A stretch of 64,000 bases of DNA, taken from contig CAYRYQ010000001.1 in NCBI GenBank assembly GCA_964428505.1, forward strand, positions 61,066-125,065, read 5' to 3'. Made by a program: the position numbers and the translations under genes. Below are positions 45,851 to 54,345 of this stretch, piece by piece (the stretch's first letter is position 1; every line of letters starts with the position of its first letter). The DNA is from QAKW01 sp964428505 (GTDB taxonomy: Bacteria > Bacillota > Clostridia > Oscillospirales > QAKW01). The notes under the pieces were generated by a model that saw only the letters and a program-made list of their open reading frames with translations, did not search any database and was not told the origin of the DNA.

Positions 45851-46122
45851 AGGACGCGCCCGGCGCGTGTGCTATAGGGCTTGCGCTAGCATTCGGATTT
45901 GTAATGCTTGGTGTTCGCAATGCTGGTGCCATTAAGAAGGGGCTTCTTGCTCCAATCTTGCTGTTTTGCTATGCCGTGGGCGGGATATTCCTCGATTTGG
46001 TGCTGTTCTTTGACCATGAGTTTGAGAATAATCCGGGCATGGTTTTTACAGGGCTTGCACTTGGTGCAATAATGATCGCGGCCGGAGTGGTTTTGCTGCG
46101 CCGCCGCAAAAAACCAAACTAA
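45850..46122 (+). pseudogene. Membrane-protein C-terminal fragment
   Basis: About 90 codons with three hydrophobic segments (IGLALAFGFVMLGVRN, LLAPILLFCYAVGGIFLDL, MVFTGLALGAIMIAAGVVLL) ending RRRKKPN. The N-terminus is lost at the junction with the AraC fragment; no credible start site. Family not recognised. Followed by a good terminator. Confidence 0.6.
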
Positions 46123-46123
46123 C

Positions 46124-46158
46124 GAGGCCGCGCAACCGGCAAAGGTGCGGCCTCTTTT
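46124..46158 (+). terminator. Terminator after the membrane fragment
   Basis: GAGGCCGC (46124-46131) pairs with GCGGCCTC (46147-46154), followed by TTTT. Confidence 0.75.
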
Positions 46159-46188
46159 GCAAAGGATCCGGGCAACCATCCGCGCCGG

Positions 46189-46382
46189 CCGCGCAGGAGG
46201 CCGGTTACGAAACCTTCTTTCACGAATCTCCGCAGATCAACCCGAACGCCACCAAAATTTCAGGGGTAATTTGCGGGTGCCGTGCCGAGGAAACCAAAGA
46301 CCCGCTTATGCAGAAAATCAGGTGCTTGACAAACCGGTGGACGAATTGGCAAAAAAGCCAATGGAAAAGCTCTTTAAAAGCG
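46189..46382 (+). pseudogene. DUF2200 gene fragment
   Basis: Translation gives YETFFHESPQINPNATKISG, then VICGCRAEETKDPLMQKIR, a frameshift near 46325, then LDKPVDELAKKPMEKLF. This parallels the second half of the intact DUF2200 protein encoded at 48766-49125 (FETFFQEAPRLNPSRTRIKG; VICGVRVEEVEEPTMREIR; LDKLIDELAKGKAMNKIL). The first half is absent. Confidence 0.8.
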
Positions 46383-46413
46383 GAATTTCTGCTGAACGCG
46401 GAATGAATAGCAA

Positions 46414-46443
46414 GGCACCCTACGTTCATTTTCGTAGAGTGCC
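46414..46443. terminator. Hairpin after the DUF2200 fragment
   Basis: GGCAC-x-CTACG pairs with CGTAG-x-GTGCC around an eight-base loop. It resembles two other hairpins in this accessory region (43321 and 54798). Confidence 0.55.
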
Positions 46444-46595
46444 CGTGTTTGTTTATAGAGGGGGCTGTTCCCGCGGGAATGCGCGCGTGGCAGCGAGGCG
46501 TATCCGTTGCTCATCCCGAACGGCATATTCACCCGCTGTCTTCTGTTCCGTTTTCCTGCCTTACGATCTGGCGGGTGTGCTCTTTTGGAGCCCCA

Positions 46596-47618
46596 TCAAG
46601 GAACCGCTTTTTTTAAAAACGGAATGAACTGGAGGATTTTAACAATCCCCGCACAGATCAGGAACACCGCAACGGATCCAATAATCCGATAAAGGGTGCC
46701 CGCAGTAGGAATTTTTGTATGTGTTGTTATTACTTTAAGAACAAACCAATGCGTCAAATAAATGCCAAAAGTCAATTTTGAAAAAGGAGCGGTTAATTTA
46801 TTAAGGAGATCGATGATCCGTTTCTTATGAAGATTCTTTACAAAGGTGAAAATGCCGACAGAATAAAGAATACACGTTACATTATGATAGCCTTGATACG
46901 TCTGGATCAGCGTCCCCGCTTGGTATGACAGATACCACGTTCCGATTAAATTGGCCAATAATCCCAGCACCGCAGCGATATAAATAACCATACGCTGTTT
47001 TTTTGATAATGCATAAGTGCTAATCCAGTATCCCAGCAACACGTATAAAAGATATCCTGCTATTGCGGGCATCTGGAGAGTCTCGTTAAATTGGATATGG
47101 AATAAGGTGAATATAAAGGGAAGCAATGAATTGAAAGTAAATGCGGCTATGATGGCATAGCCAAAGGCTTTTTTTCGCGGTAAACCCTCTGGAATATAGG
47201 ATAAAAAGGGAATTGCCAGATATACAGCGAACAATGCAGGAAAAAACCAATAAAAAGTAATATAGTTCGCATTGGCTATTTTGCCTACCATCTGATGAAT
47301 ACCGTCAAACGCCATGCCGTCATTAAAATGGAGAAAGAGTATTCCAACGAAGGACCAAAGAATAAAAGGGATTACTGTCTTGAGGATTCTTTTCTTGAAA
47401 AAATCCACAGTGGAATACCGGCTCCTATAGTTTATCAAGGTGGCTCCTGAAATCATGAAAAAAACAGGAACAGCAAAATACATAACACTTTCTATAACAT
47501 TCGCTGTGAGCCAATACCGGGCATAACTAAAATCCCAATAACATTCATTCACATGTAGTGTCACTACCGCAAAGCAGGACAAGACATTTAAAATTTGAAT
47601 GTATACTTTTCTTTCCAT
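46596..47618 (-). CDS. Acyltransferase 3 family membrane protein
   Basis: The 340-residue protein has about ten hydrophobic segments. Family features: an early His in VVTLHVNECYW, RYWLTANVIESVMYFAVPVFFMISG, and a late THWFVLK. Such proteins O-acetylate cell-surface sugars. The ATG at 47618 (MERKVYIQILNVL) has AAGGAGG five bases upstream. Complete, despite lying in a region rich in broken genes. Confidence 0.82.
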   Translation of the reverse strand: MERKVYIQILNVLSCFAVVTLHVNECYWDFSYARYWLTANVIESVMYFAVPVFFMISGATLINYRSRYSTVDFFKKRILKTVIPFILWSFVGILFLHFNDGMAFDGIHQMVGKIANANYITFYWFFPALFAVYLAIPFLSYIPEGLPRKKAFGYAIIAAFTFNSLLPFIFTLFHIQFNETLQMPAIAGYLLYVLLGYWISTYALSKKQRMVIYIAAVLGLLANLIGTWYLSYQAGTLIQTYQGYHNVTCILYSVGIFTFVKNLHKKRIIDLLNKLTAPFSKLTFGIYLTHWFVLKVITTHTKIPTAGTLYRIIGSVAVFLICAGIVKILQFIPFLKKAVP

Positions 47619-48147
47619 AGCAGCCTCCTTGGCAAACATTTATCCGTAACTAATTGACAATGAACGCTTGTTGCGGTAAATTAAAGAGGTACTTCGTGAC
47701 GGAAAATCACAAAACCTCTAAGGGGATAAAGACATATTATAACAAATATCGTGCAATGTCAACATATCATCCATAATCACCGATTGTTTTTGAAAAAGCA
47801 GCAGAACCCTCTAAGGCTCAAAAACCAGAAGAACGCAAAGGATAAAGCTGTTTTAAAATTGTAAAAATGTTATAGGAGGAGAAATAAGGATATTGTGAAT
47901 ATTGAAAATTTAAAAAATCTTAATTTATGCGGCAATGAATTGTTCTGGTTTAGCTGTTGTCCATTAAAACTGGCGAATTCAGACAGTTCTCCCGTATGGG
48001 CAATGGCATGGTTTGCTTGATATATGGACAACGCCCGGTTTGTCCATAAACCTGCAATAAAGGAGGCGATGTTGAAGAGTCTTGCCCATGAAGGATGGGG
48101 AACGGGTCTAAAGGATTTCAATTATTTATATAACAGGAGGATTTATT
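47619..48147. other. Gene-poor gap with folded leader
   Basis: Near the acyltransferase side the minus strand has a possible promoter (TTGACA, 15 bp, TATAAT around 47734-47760) and a leader hairpin with AGAGGT/ACCTCT around an inner GTGA/TCAC stem (about 47683-47725). Further right a 48-codon frame at 48024-48170 (MDNARFVHKPAIKEAMLKSL...) ends inside the HAD fragment; it may be the tail of a lost gene, not recognised. Otherwise nothing supportable. Confidence 0.4.
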
Positions 48148-48407
48148 TTGATCAAGGCCATTCTATTTGATTTTGACGGCGTTTTGACGATTGACAAAAC
48201 CGGTTCACAATCTATTATTAAATATCTTGCTCGTATAACGGGAATATCAAAAGATGCCTTAAAAAGGGAATATTATAAATATAACAAAGACCTGTTATAT
48301 GGGGAAATAACTTGATCATTCCTCAAAAAATGGGGATGCATACAATTCTGTTTGACGATGAGAACAGAAACATAGCAACCTTTAAGAAAAGATTACATGA
48401 CTTATAA
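48148..48407 (+). pseudogene. HAD-family hydrolase with internal deletion
   Basis: AGGAGG precedes a TTG start at 48148, and the first 55 codons read MIKAILFDFDGVLTIDKTGS with HAD motif I, then a stop at 48313. In another frame immediately after comes a HAD C-terminal end (KMGMHTILFDDENRNIATFK, stop at 48405). The middle of the domain (motifs II-III, roughly 100 codons) is missing. Confidence 0.75.
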
Positions 48408-48470
48408 AATAAGCATAATGTGCTCTATGGCATTGAGCGATATATAAAATCGTGAAGGGGGTTTTCAATA

Positions 48471-48653
48471 ATGGATAAGCGGCTTGTCGGAAAGAGGTAT
48501 AAGGGCGATTTTGGTGAAACAATCCATATATTTGATGAAGAACCGGTGCGAACGAAAATGTCTTTTTCCCCTTCTGGATATTACAATTTTGAACCAAACT
48601 GCGCTTATGAAAAAGACAACTATCTTTGCTCTGAAATAAACGAGGAGAGATAA
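48471..48653 (+). CDS. Small hypothetical protein, possibly truncated
   Basis: The 60-residue frame starts MDKRLVGKRYKGDFGETIHI, with GGGGG before the ATG. The middle FSPSGYYNFEPNC resembles the start of small beta-barrel proteins, but no family is recognised. It may be the N-terminus of a longer gene cut by rearrangement. Confidence 0.4.
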   Translation: MDKRLVGKRYKGDFGETIHIFDEEPVRTKMSFSPSGYYNFEPNCAYEKDNYLCSEINEER

Positions 48654-48674
48654 CGAATGGTGTAGTATCCTAGC

Positions 48675-48703
48675 TTGCCTTTGGTGACGGAGCATGCTAT
48701 AAT
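48675..48703 (+). promoter_or_regulatory. Promoter for DUF2200 gene
   Basis: TTGCCT (48675-48680), 17 bp, TATAAT (48698-48703) with an extended TGC before the -10. Confidence 0.75.
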
Positions 48704-48765
48704 AGTCTTGTGGGTATCATAAAGGAAACAGAACAGTTTAAATATATAATCAGGGAGGAAGTGCC

Positions 48766-49125
48766 ATGTCTCATCATCGCATCTGTGCAATGAGCTTCGC
48801 AAGTATATATCCTCTTTATCTTTCAAAGGCGGAGAAAAAAGGACGAACCCAAGCAGAAGTGGATGAAATCATTCGCTGGTTGACCGGATATACGCAGGAT
48901 GAGATGGAGGAACAATTAAAAAGGCAAACAGACTTTGAAACCTTCTTTCAGGAGGCTCCCCGCCTAAACCCATCCAGAACACGAATCAAGGGCGTTATCT
49001 GTGGGGTCAGGGTAGAAGAAGTTGAAGAGCCAACGATGCGGGAAATCCGATATTTGGATAAGCTGATTGATGAATTGGCCAAAGGCAAAGCAATGAACAA
49101 AATACTGCGAGAGCAAGAGGGATAA
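48766..49125 (+). CDS. DUF2200 family protein
   Basis: The 119-residue protein matches the family end to end: MSHHRICAMSFASIYPLYLS, KAEKKGRTQAEVDEIIRWLT, and the C-terminal REIRYLDKLIDELAKGKAM. GGAGG lies before the ATG. Function unknown. A degenerate second copy lies at 46189-46382. Confidence 0.88.
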   Translation: MSHHRICAMSFASIYPLYLSKAEKKGRTQAEVDEIIRWLTGYTQDEMEEQLKRQTDFETFFQEAPRLNPSRTRIKGVICGVRVEEVEEPTMREIRYLDKLIDELAKGKAMNKILREQEG

Positions 49126-49227
49126 CTTTGCCAGTACATTCAAAGCTAAACCAAGCGGGTAAACCGTTCTGATCTTAATAAATATTAGGGTAATCTTTGC
49201 GGAGCAGAGGAAATGGAGGAGATGAAA

Positions 49228-49695
49228 ATGTCTTATGTTGTTGATTTTGAAAAGGTTTCTACGATCGGGCTGGAGTCTTCCCCAGTGGCAAAAGCGCTTG
49301 CCGGTCTGCGGGCGAATGAAGCCCGTTACTTCATGCACAAATATCAGCATGAATTCACGGTGGTTCCGGCTGGAGAAAGTCCGGAGACGCTGGATTATGT
49401 AAACCGGATCCTGAAAGAACAGCGTGGCATTGAGTTTGCTGCCAAACCTTTGGAAACGGCGTGTTTTCAAGTGGAAAACATCAAATTCGCTTACGTTTTC
49501 TATGAGGATGGTCTCGGGCTCAATGTTATGTACACCGTCGATGACCCCAAGAAGAGGGCGGTCGGATTAAAGCTCTCGGAGGGAATGGAGGTTCCAAAGG
49601 AACTGGAAGAGAAAAAATTCAAGTTTGCAAGGCAAAAATCCAAGCTTGCCGGGATCATCCGGGGCTCCTTTTTTGTGATCAAGGGAGAATATTAG
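49228..49695 (+). CDS. Hypothetical protein, family not recognised
   Basis: The 155-residue protein starts MSYVVDFEKVSTIGLESSPV behind GGAGGAG; two in-frame ATGs lie slightly upstream (49213, 49222) and cannot be excluded. It is soluble, without signal or membrane segments, with a basic C-terminus (EEKKFKFARQKSKLAGIIRGSFFV). Gene-like composition and length support a real gene. Function unknown. Confidence 0.7.
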   Translation: MSYVVDFEKVSTIGLESSPVAKALAGLRANEARYFMHKYQHEFTVVPAGESPETLDYVNRILKEQRGIEFAAKPLETACFQVENIKFAYVFYEDGLGLNVMYTVDDPKKRAVGLKLSEGMEVPKELEEKKFKFARQKSKLAGIIRGSFFVIKGEY

Positions 49696-49829
49696 GCGGT
49701 CATTTGCGGGGCAGGAAAGGGAAGGAGCCTTGCTTTTAAATAGGATCACCGCCGGGATCATGGGTGGAGAGCGGAGGAGGACAAGCCTCATCCGGCGAAA
49801 ATAAAGGAACTTGCTGAGGAGGTGCTGGT

Positions 49830-50483
49830 ATGTGGAAATGTCCGAAATGCGGACGGGAATTCAAAACCGTGGAGCAGGGTCATTGCTGCGGCAAAATCGA
49901 CAGCATTGACGATTACATCGTCGATCAGCCTGCAAAAGTGCGACCGCTCCTTCAAGGAATCCGTGAAATCATCCGCCGCGCCGCGCCGAACGCAATCGAA
50001 AAAATCTCGTGGCGAATGCCGACCTTCTGGCAGGGTGAAAATATCGTTCACTTCGCGGCGTTCAAAAACCATATTGGGGTTTACCCCGGCGGCGAAGCGG
50101 TTGGCGTGTTTGCCAAACGTCTGGCAGATTATAAAACCAGCAAGGGCGCGATTCAATTTCCGCTTGATCAGCCGATGGATTACCCGCTCATTGCGGACAT
50201 TGTGCGCTGGCGTGTGGAACAGGCAAAGAGCGGCGTATCCACTTATGCCGAACCGACAGCGCGGGAACGATATCCGATGCCGGACTTTATTTCGTCTGCC
50301 CTCGAACAAAGCAAACTGTGGGAGCGATATCGAGCCAGACCACCCTATCAGCAGAACGATTATATCGGATGGATCACGCGCGGCAAGCGGGAGGATACCC
50401 GTCAGAAACGGCTTGCTAAAATGCTGGAGGAACTGCAGGCGGGCGACGCCTATATGGGAATCGCGTATCATGCCAAGCGCTGA
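49830..50483 (+). CDS. Zinc-ribbon + DUF1801/YdeI-type protein
   Basis: The 217-residue protein begins with a zinc-finger-like motif (CPKCGREF ... GHCCGK; residues 4-21). A DUF1801 domain follows (YIVDQPAKVRPLLQGIREII ... ISWRMPTFWQGENIVHFAAF ... IGVYPGG). The C-terminus resembles the YdeI/OmpD-associated tail (PPYQQNDYIGWITRGKREDT). GAGGAGG precedes the ATG. Members have been linked to iron or bacteriocin tolerance, but the role is uncertain. Confidence 0.85.
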   Translation: MWKCPKCGREFKTVEQGHCCGKIDSIDDYIVDQPAKVRPLLQGIREIIRRAAPNAIEKISWRMPTFWQGENIVHFAAFKNHIGVYPGGEAVGVFAKRLADYKTSKGAIQFPLDQPMDYPLIADIVRWRVEQAKSGVSTYAEPTARERYPMPDFISSALEQSKLWERYRARPPYQQNDYIGWITRGKREDTRQKRLAKMLEELQAGDAYMGIAYHAKR

Positions 50484-50708
50484 GAAACCTTGCAAGAGCA
50501 GAAGAAACAGGGGCAGAAGCATACAACATGGAGCCAAACCGGCAAAGTTGAAAGCCTGCGGACATTGCGGATTGATTTATAAGAAGGGGCACAAAAAACC
50601 TTCTGTTTTATTGTTATCAGAAGAAATAGAAAGAGATTATTTTCAAAAAGAGAGGAGCATGATGGTTAGAAGAAGCAATGCAGAATACGCAAGAGGAGGT
50701 TGTTTTCA

Positions 50709-51047
50709 ATGAATGAAAAAGTTTATGAATTCGAAGCAGAGATCAAAAAAGTACCCGATATTGACGGCGCTTATATTGAGATTCCTTTTGATGTGAAGGC
50801 AGAATTCGGAAAAAGCAGAGTGCCCGTTACCGCCACCTTCGATGGCGAATCCTATGAAGGAAGTCTTGTCAGAATGAAAACGCCGTGCCATATCATCGGG
50901 ATCAAAAAAGAAATTCGCGCCAAAATAGGCAAACAGCCGGGCGACAGCGTAAAAGTCACTATTACGGAGAGAGAGAGGAACATTTCGTGTGGAACACGCG
51001 CCCTTTCATTGATGGCAGAGAGCTTGAAAGGATGCGACGAAACGTAA
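50709..51047 (+). CDS. DUF1905 domain protein
   Basis: About 112 residues with a single DUF1905 domain: YEFEAEIKKVPDIDGAYIEI, FDVKAEFGKSRVPVTATFDG, and a HIIGIKKEIRAKIGKQPGDS end. DUF1905 and YdeI domains are often fused in one protein; here they are in neighbouring genes. GAGGAGG lies before the ATG at 50709. Confidence 0.88.
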   Translation: MNEKVYEFEAEIKKVPDIDGAYIEIPFDVKAEFGKSRVPVTATFDGESYEGSLVRMKTPCHIIGIKKEIRAKIGKQPGDSVKVTITERERNISCGTRALSLMAESLKGCDET

Positions 51048-51072
51048 AATCAGCACGAACGGAAGGACGCGT

Positions 51073-51600
51073 ATGCCAAAAGCAAGAAAAATGTTAAGGG
51101 ATCGGAATGCTCCATCGATCCAGTCGCTTATGCGATTAATTGAAACACAGAGTAAGGCGACCCTTGCCATTTGGGCGGTTGACTACTCCGAGCGGGTACT
51201 ATTGCCGCTGTGGCGCAAGGATTACCCGGATGACACGCGTCCGCAAAGCGCATTGAGTGCCGCGCGTGAGTGGCTGTCGGGCAAAATCAAATTGCCGCAG
51301 GCAAAATCGGCAATTCTTGAGTGCCACGCCGCTGCCCGTGAAGCAGGCAAAAACCCTGCCGCGCAGGCGGCGGCCAGGGCCATCGGTCAATGCGCGTCGA
51401 CCATCCATTCAGCCCGACATTGTATGGGGCTTGCCTTTTACGGCGCGTTGGCGGTTGCCTATGGCGCGCTTGGAGCAGATGCCCCGTGGACGCAAATTGA
51501 GCAATTTTCCGCAAAGGAGTGCGGACGCATGGAAGCGGCTCTGCTTGCCGTTGCCGTAGAGGATGAGCCAAATCCGGCGAAAATCGACTGGAAATGCTGA
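51073..51600 (+). CDS. Imm-5-like putative immunity protein
   Basis: The 175-residue helical Ala-rich protein resembles the family called putative immunity protein (Imm-5): TLAIWAVDYSERVLLPLWRK, YPDDTRPQSALSAAREWLSG, and AAARAIGQCASTIHSARHCM. GGAAGGA lies before the ATG. No toxin gene is seen next to it, so an immunity function is unsupported here. Confidence 0.7.
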   Translation: MPKARKMLRDRNAPSIQSLMRLIETQSKATLAIWAVDYSERVLLPLWRKDYPDDTRPQSALSAAREWLSGKIKLPQAKSAILECHAAAREAGKNPAAQAAARAIGQCASTIHSARHCMGLAFYGALAVAYGALGADAPWTQIEQFSAKECGRMEAALLAVAVEDEPNPAKIDWKC

Positions 51601-51660
51601 TGGATATCAAGCCGAGAGAAAGCGGCCCCCTTTTTTGACTGCGGGGGCGAGAATAGATGG

Positions 51661-51843
51661 ATGGATTACACAAAAGAAGAATTGAATGACGCCCTCAGGG
51701 CAATCTCTTCAACAATCGGCAAGTGCGAGAAAGTGCTGCCAAAGCTGAAGCAGGGAACTGCTCAACATACGCTTCTTACACGCAGGATCAAAGCGCTCTA
51801 TATTGCGGCGTCCTTGATTAAAAAGGAAGTGGGGAATCTATAA
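51661..51843 (+). CDS. Small helical hypothetical protein
   Basis: The 60-residue protein MDYTKEELNDALRAISSTIG... is charged and predicted all-helical, with a coiled-coil-like second half (LLTRRIKALYIAASLIKKEV). Similar short unnamed proteins are common in Firmicutes. A weak ribosome-binding site precedes it. Function unknown. Confidence 0.6.
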   Translation: MDYTKEELNDALRAISSTIGKCEKVLPKLKQGTAQHTLLTRRIKALYIAASLIKKEVGNL

Positions 51844-51858
51844 AGGAGGGAACCGTTT

Positions 51859-51993
51859 ATGGCGCTTTTTATTTTTATCGTAATCGTCTCGATTTTTGGT
51901 ATAACCTATGGAATACGCAAGAATAAAAAACCCTCAACCATTCTCTCTGCAGTGGTGTTGATTCTGATGATTGCCGTGTGGTTTTTATTATAA
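51859..51993 (+). CDS. Small two-TM membrane protein (44 residues)
   Basis: AAAGGAGGG precedes an ATG, then MALFIFIVIVSIFGITYGIR, a short basic loop (KNKKPS) and a second hydrophobic helix ILSAVVLILMIAVWFLL. It begins 15 bases after the preceding stop. No family recognised; the strong ribosome-binding site and topology support translation. Confidence 0.6.
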   Translation: MALFIFIVIVSIFGITYGIRKNKKPSTILSAVVLILMIAVWFLL

Positions 51994-52161
51994 CTCGTAC
52001 TAAAGCGGCGCAAAGAGATGGATTGCAAGGGCCCTTACGCCATAATTGCGTAGAGCGCCTGATTAATTCATGTCTTGATGAAATGCACATTCGCCGTTAC
52101 ACCGGATCCATGAGAAAAATAGAGGTATATTGTAAAAGCACGAATCAGGAAGGGATCCACT

Positions 52162-53193
52162 ATGGATAAAAAGAAAATTTCGGCTATTGTATCTGCTGTC
52201 TTGGCAGCTGTATTTTACGCAATAAACATGCCTTTTTCCAAGCTGCTGCTGAAGAAAATTCAACCAACATTCATGGCGTCATTTCTTTACATCGGTGCGG
52301 GAATTGGAATAGGGATGATATATCTCCTTAGTAAGAGCAGGCGCATGACTGAAGAAAAACTTAAGAAAAAAGACCTGCCGTTTACAATTGGTATGATAGC
52401 ACTTGATATAGTTGCTCCGATATTCCTGATGATGGGTCTGACGAGTGCGACATCAGCGAATGCCTCCTTGCTAAACAACTTTGAGATCGTGACCACTTCA
52501 CTGATTGCTTTATTTGTGTTTAAAGAAGTGATTTCTCCGCGCTTGTGGGTGGCGATTGTGCTGATTACACTGTCCAGTATGCTGCTGTCATTCGAGGATA
52601 TGTCAAGCCTTCAATTTTCGTATGGGTCGGTATTGATCCTTGCCGCCGCTGTATGCTGGGGTTTTGAGAATAACTGTACGAGGAAAATTTCATCCAAAAG
52701 CACCTTCCAGATCGTTATGTTCAAGGGAATATTCTCGGGGCTCGGCTCGTTTCTGGTTGCGCTTATTTTAGGCGAAAAATTCCCGCAAATTCAATCTGTT
52801 GCATACACGATGGTTTTGGGATTCGTTGCCTATGGGTTAAGCATTTTTCTGTATGTGAGAGCGCAAAAGGAATTAGGGGCCGCTAAAACGAGCGCATATT
52901 ATGCAATCGCACCGTTTGTCGGGGCATTGCTTTCACTTGCTATTTTAAGAGAGTCGATCAATCGTTCCTATCTTCTTGCGCTGTTGATCATGCTGGCAGG
53001 CTCTGTGTTGGTAGTTGTTGACACGATGATTATGAATCACTCCCATTTGCATACCCATACCTTCGTGCACTCGCACGACGGAAGTACGCACTGCCATTTA
53101 ATAGAGCATACACATACACATGAACATTTTACATCGAACAACAAACATTTACACCGGCATATAGCATTGGATGCCCTGAACAGGCACGTGTGA
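52162..53193 (+). CDS. DMT/EamA transporter with a histidine-rich tail
   Basis: The 343-residue protein has ten hydrophobic segments forming two EamA repeats (FYAINMPFSKLLLKKIQPTF ... SANASLLNNFEIVTTSLIAL, and AAAVCWGFENNCTRKISSKS). The last 45 residues are His-rich with many H-x-H pairs (HSHLHTHTF, HSHDGSTHCHLIEHTHTHEH), a likely metal-binding tail. GGAAGGGA precedes the ATG. It may transport a metal or metal-linked metabolite, which is inferred only from the tail. Confidence 0.85.
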   Translation: MDKKKISAIVSAVLAAVFYAINMPFSKLLLKKIQPTFMASFLYIGAGIGIGMIYLLSKSRRMTEEKLKKKDLPFTIGMIALDIVAPIFLMMGLTSATSANASLLNNFEIVTTSLIALFVFKEVISPRLWVAIVLITLSSMLLSFEDMSSLQFSYGSVLILAAAVCWGFENNCTRKISSKSTFQIVMFKGIFSGLGSFLVALILGEKFPQIQSVAYTMVLGFVAYGLSIFLYVRAQKELGAAKTSAYYAIAPFVGALLSLAILRESINRSYLLALLIMLAGSVLVVVDTMIMNHSHLHTHTFVHSHDGSTHCHLIEHTHTHEHFTSNNKHLHRHIALDALNRHV

Positions 53194-53198
53194 AAAAG

Positions 53199-53262
53199 CT
53201 TGCGCCTGAATGGGGCGCGCGGCCGGCAGCCTGGCTCTGAGGAGCCAAAGGCGGGAGCTTTT
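53199..53262 (+). terminator. Composite hairpin after the DMT transporter
   Basis: An inner GGCTC/GAGCC stem is enclosed by AGCTTGCGCC with GGCGGGAGCT, followed by TTTT. Imperfect but placed just after the stop codon. Confidence 0.5.
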
Positions 53263-53356
53263 CAAATGATAACAGGGGCGGCGGGAGAATCTGACGCCTG
53301 TGGAAGAAGGACAAAGGTTTGAAGTTTGGAATATTTTTATTAAGCGGGGGATTACG

Positions 53357-53515
53357 ATGATTCAATCAGAACGTTTGACTTTCAGAAAAATAGGAGAGGA
53401 CGATTTTGAGATTGTTGCTAAAATGATGCGGGATGCAGCCGTTCAAAGAATATGGGAGCATTATTTTTCCGATGACGACGTAAAAGAATGGATCGACAGA
53501 CGAAAAAAAGGCTAA
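53357..53515 (+). pseudogene. GNAT acetyltransferase N-terminal fragment
   Basis: Starts MIQSERLTFRKIGEDDFEIV, the usual beginning of RimJ/RimL-like GNAT enzymes, and stops after 52 residues (EWIDRRKKG). The acetyl-CoA-binding part is missing, and no continuation is visible in the next 120 bp. Confidence 0.65.
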
Positions 53516-53640
53516 ATAGAAATGCCGCATTTAATTTTTGAGTTGAACGGCCCTCAGAAATAATCTGCTTTTTAATGTAGGAGTGCGTCTTTCAACAACA
53601 TCAATGGCCGTTAACAGAGGAAAAAGAGAGATCAATTTTC

Positions 53641-54345
53641 ATGAAATACCAAATACAAAGGCTGACCGTCACCCTGACTTTTGGCCAGACTGAAAATACG
53701 GTTTATCCAACCTTGCTTTGGGATCAGCAAAACATTGTTCTTGTCGATTGCGGGTTTATGGGAGCGCTTCCCTTATTGGAAAAAGAACTGCATCGACAGG
53801 GGTTGTCGGTGAAGCAGGTCACCGGCCTTGTGCTGACGCATCATGATCATGACCATATGGGGGCGGCTGCCGCCCTCAAAAGGATCAACCCGCAGGTAAA
53901 AATATATGCCTCTGCAGCAGAGGCGCCCTTCATTTCCGCCCGGGAAAAACCACTGCGGTTGTGTCAGGCGGAAAAAATGCAGAAAACCCTTCCGCCCGAA
54001 CAGCAGAAATTCGGAGAGGCTTTCTGCGCGATGCTGCGCCGGGTTGAGCCGGTGGAGGTTGATGTTTTGCTCCAGGATGGCGATCGAATGGATTGGTGCG
54101 GCGGATGCCGCATCATTGCAACGCCGGGCCATACCCCCGGGCATCTTTCGCTGCTGATGGAACAGGACTCGATCGTCATAACGGGCGATGCCATTGCGCT
54201 TTTGGAGGGCAAGCCCGCCATCGCAAACCCATCCTTCACGCTGGATATGGAACAGGCGGAAAAATCGATGGAAAATCTATTGTCATTGAAAGCAAAGGTT
54301 TATCATTGCTACCACGGGGGCGTTTTTACTCCTGCAGAGGAGTAA
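53641..54345 (+). CDS. MBL-fold metallo-hydrolase
   Basis: The 234-residue protein has the metal-binding signature LTHHDHDHMGAA, an upstream DCGFMGAL loop, the second histidine in TPGHTPGHLS, and the aspartate in ITGDAIAL. The final histidine is in YHGGVF. Belongs to the broad glyoxalase II/hydroxyacyl hydrolase-like group; substrate unknown. Weak Shine-Dalgarno. Confidence 0.9.
   Translation: MKYQIQRLTVTLTFGQTENTVYPTLLWDQQNIVLVDCGFMGALPLLEKELHRQGLSVKQVTGLVLTHHDHDHMGAAAALKRINPQVKIYASAAEAPFISAREKPLRLCQAEKMQKTLPPEQQKFGEAFCAMLRRVEPVEVDVLLQDGDRMDWCGGCRIIATPGHTPGHLSLLMEQDSIVITGDAIALLEGKPAIANPSFTLDMEQAEKSMENLLSLKAKVYHCYHGGVFTPAEE

Noticed and set aside
47870..48121. 83-codon minus-strand frame in the gap before the HAD fragment
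   Set aside because: No ribosome-binding site, poor composition, and no recognised family.
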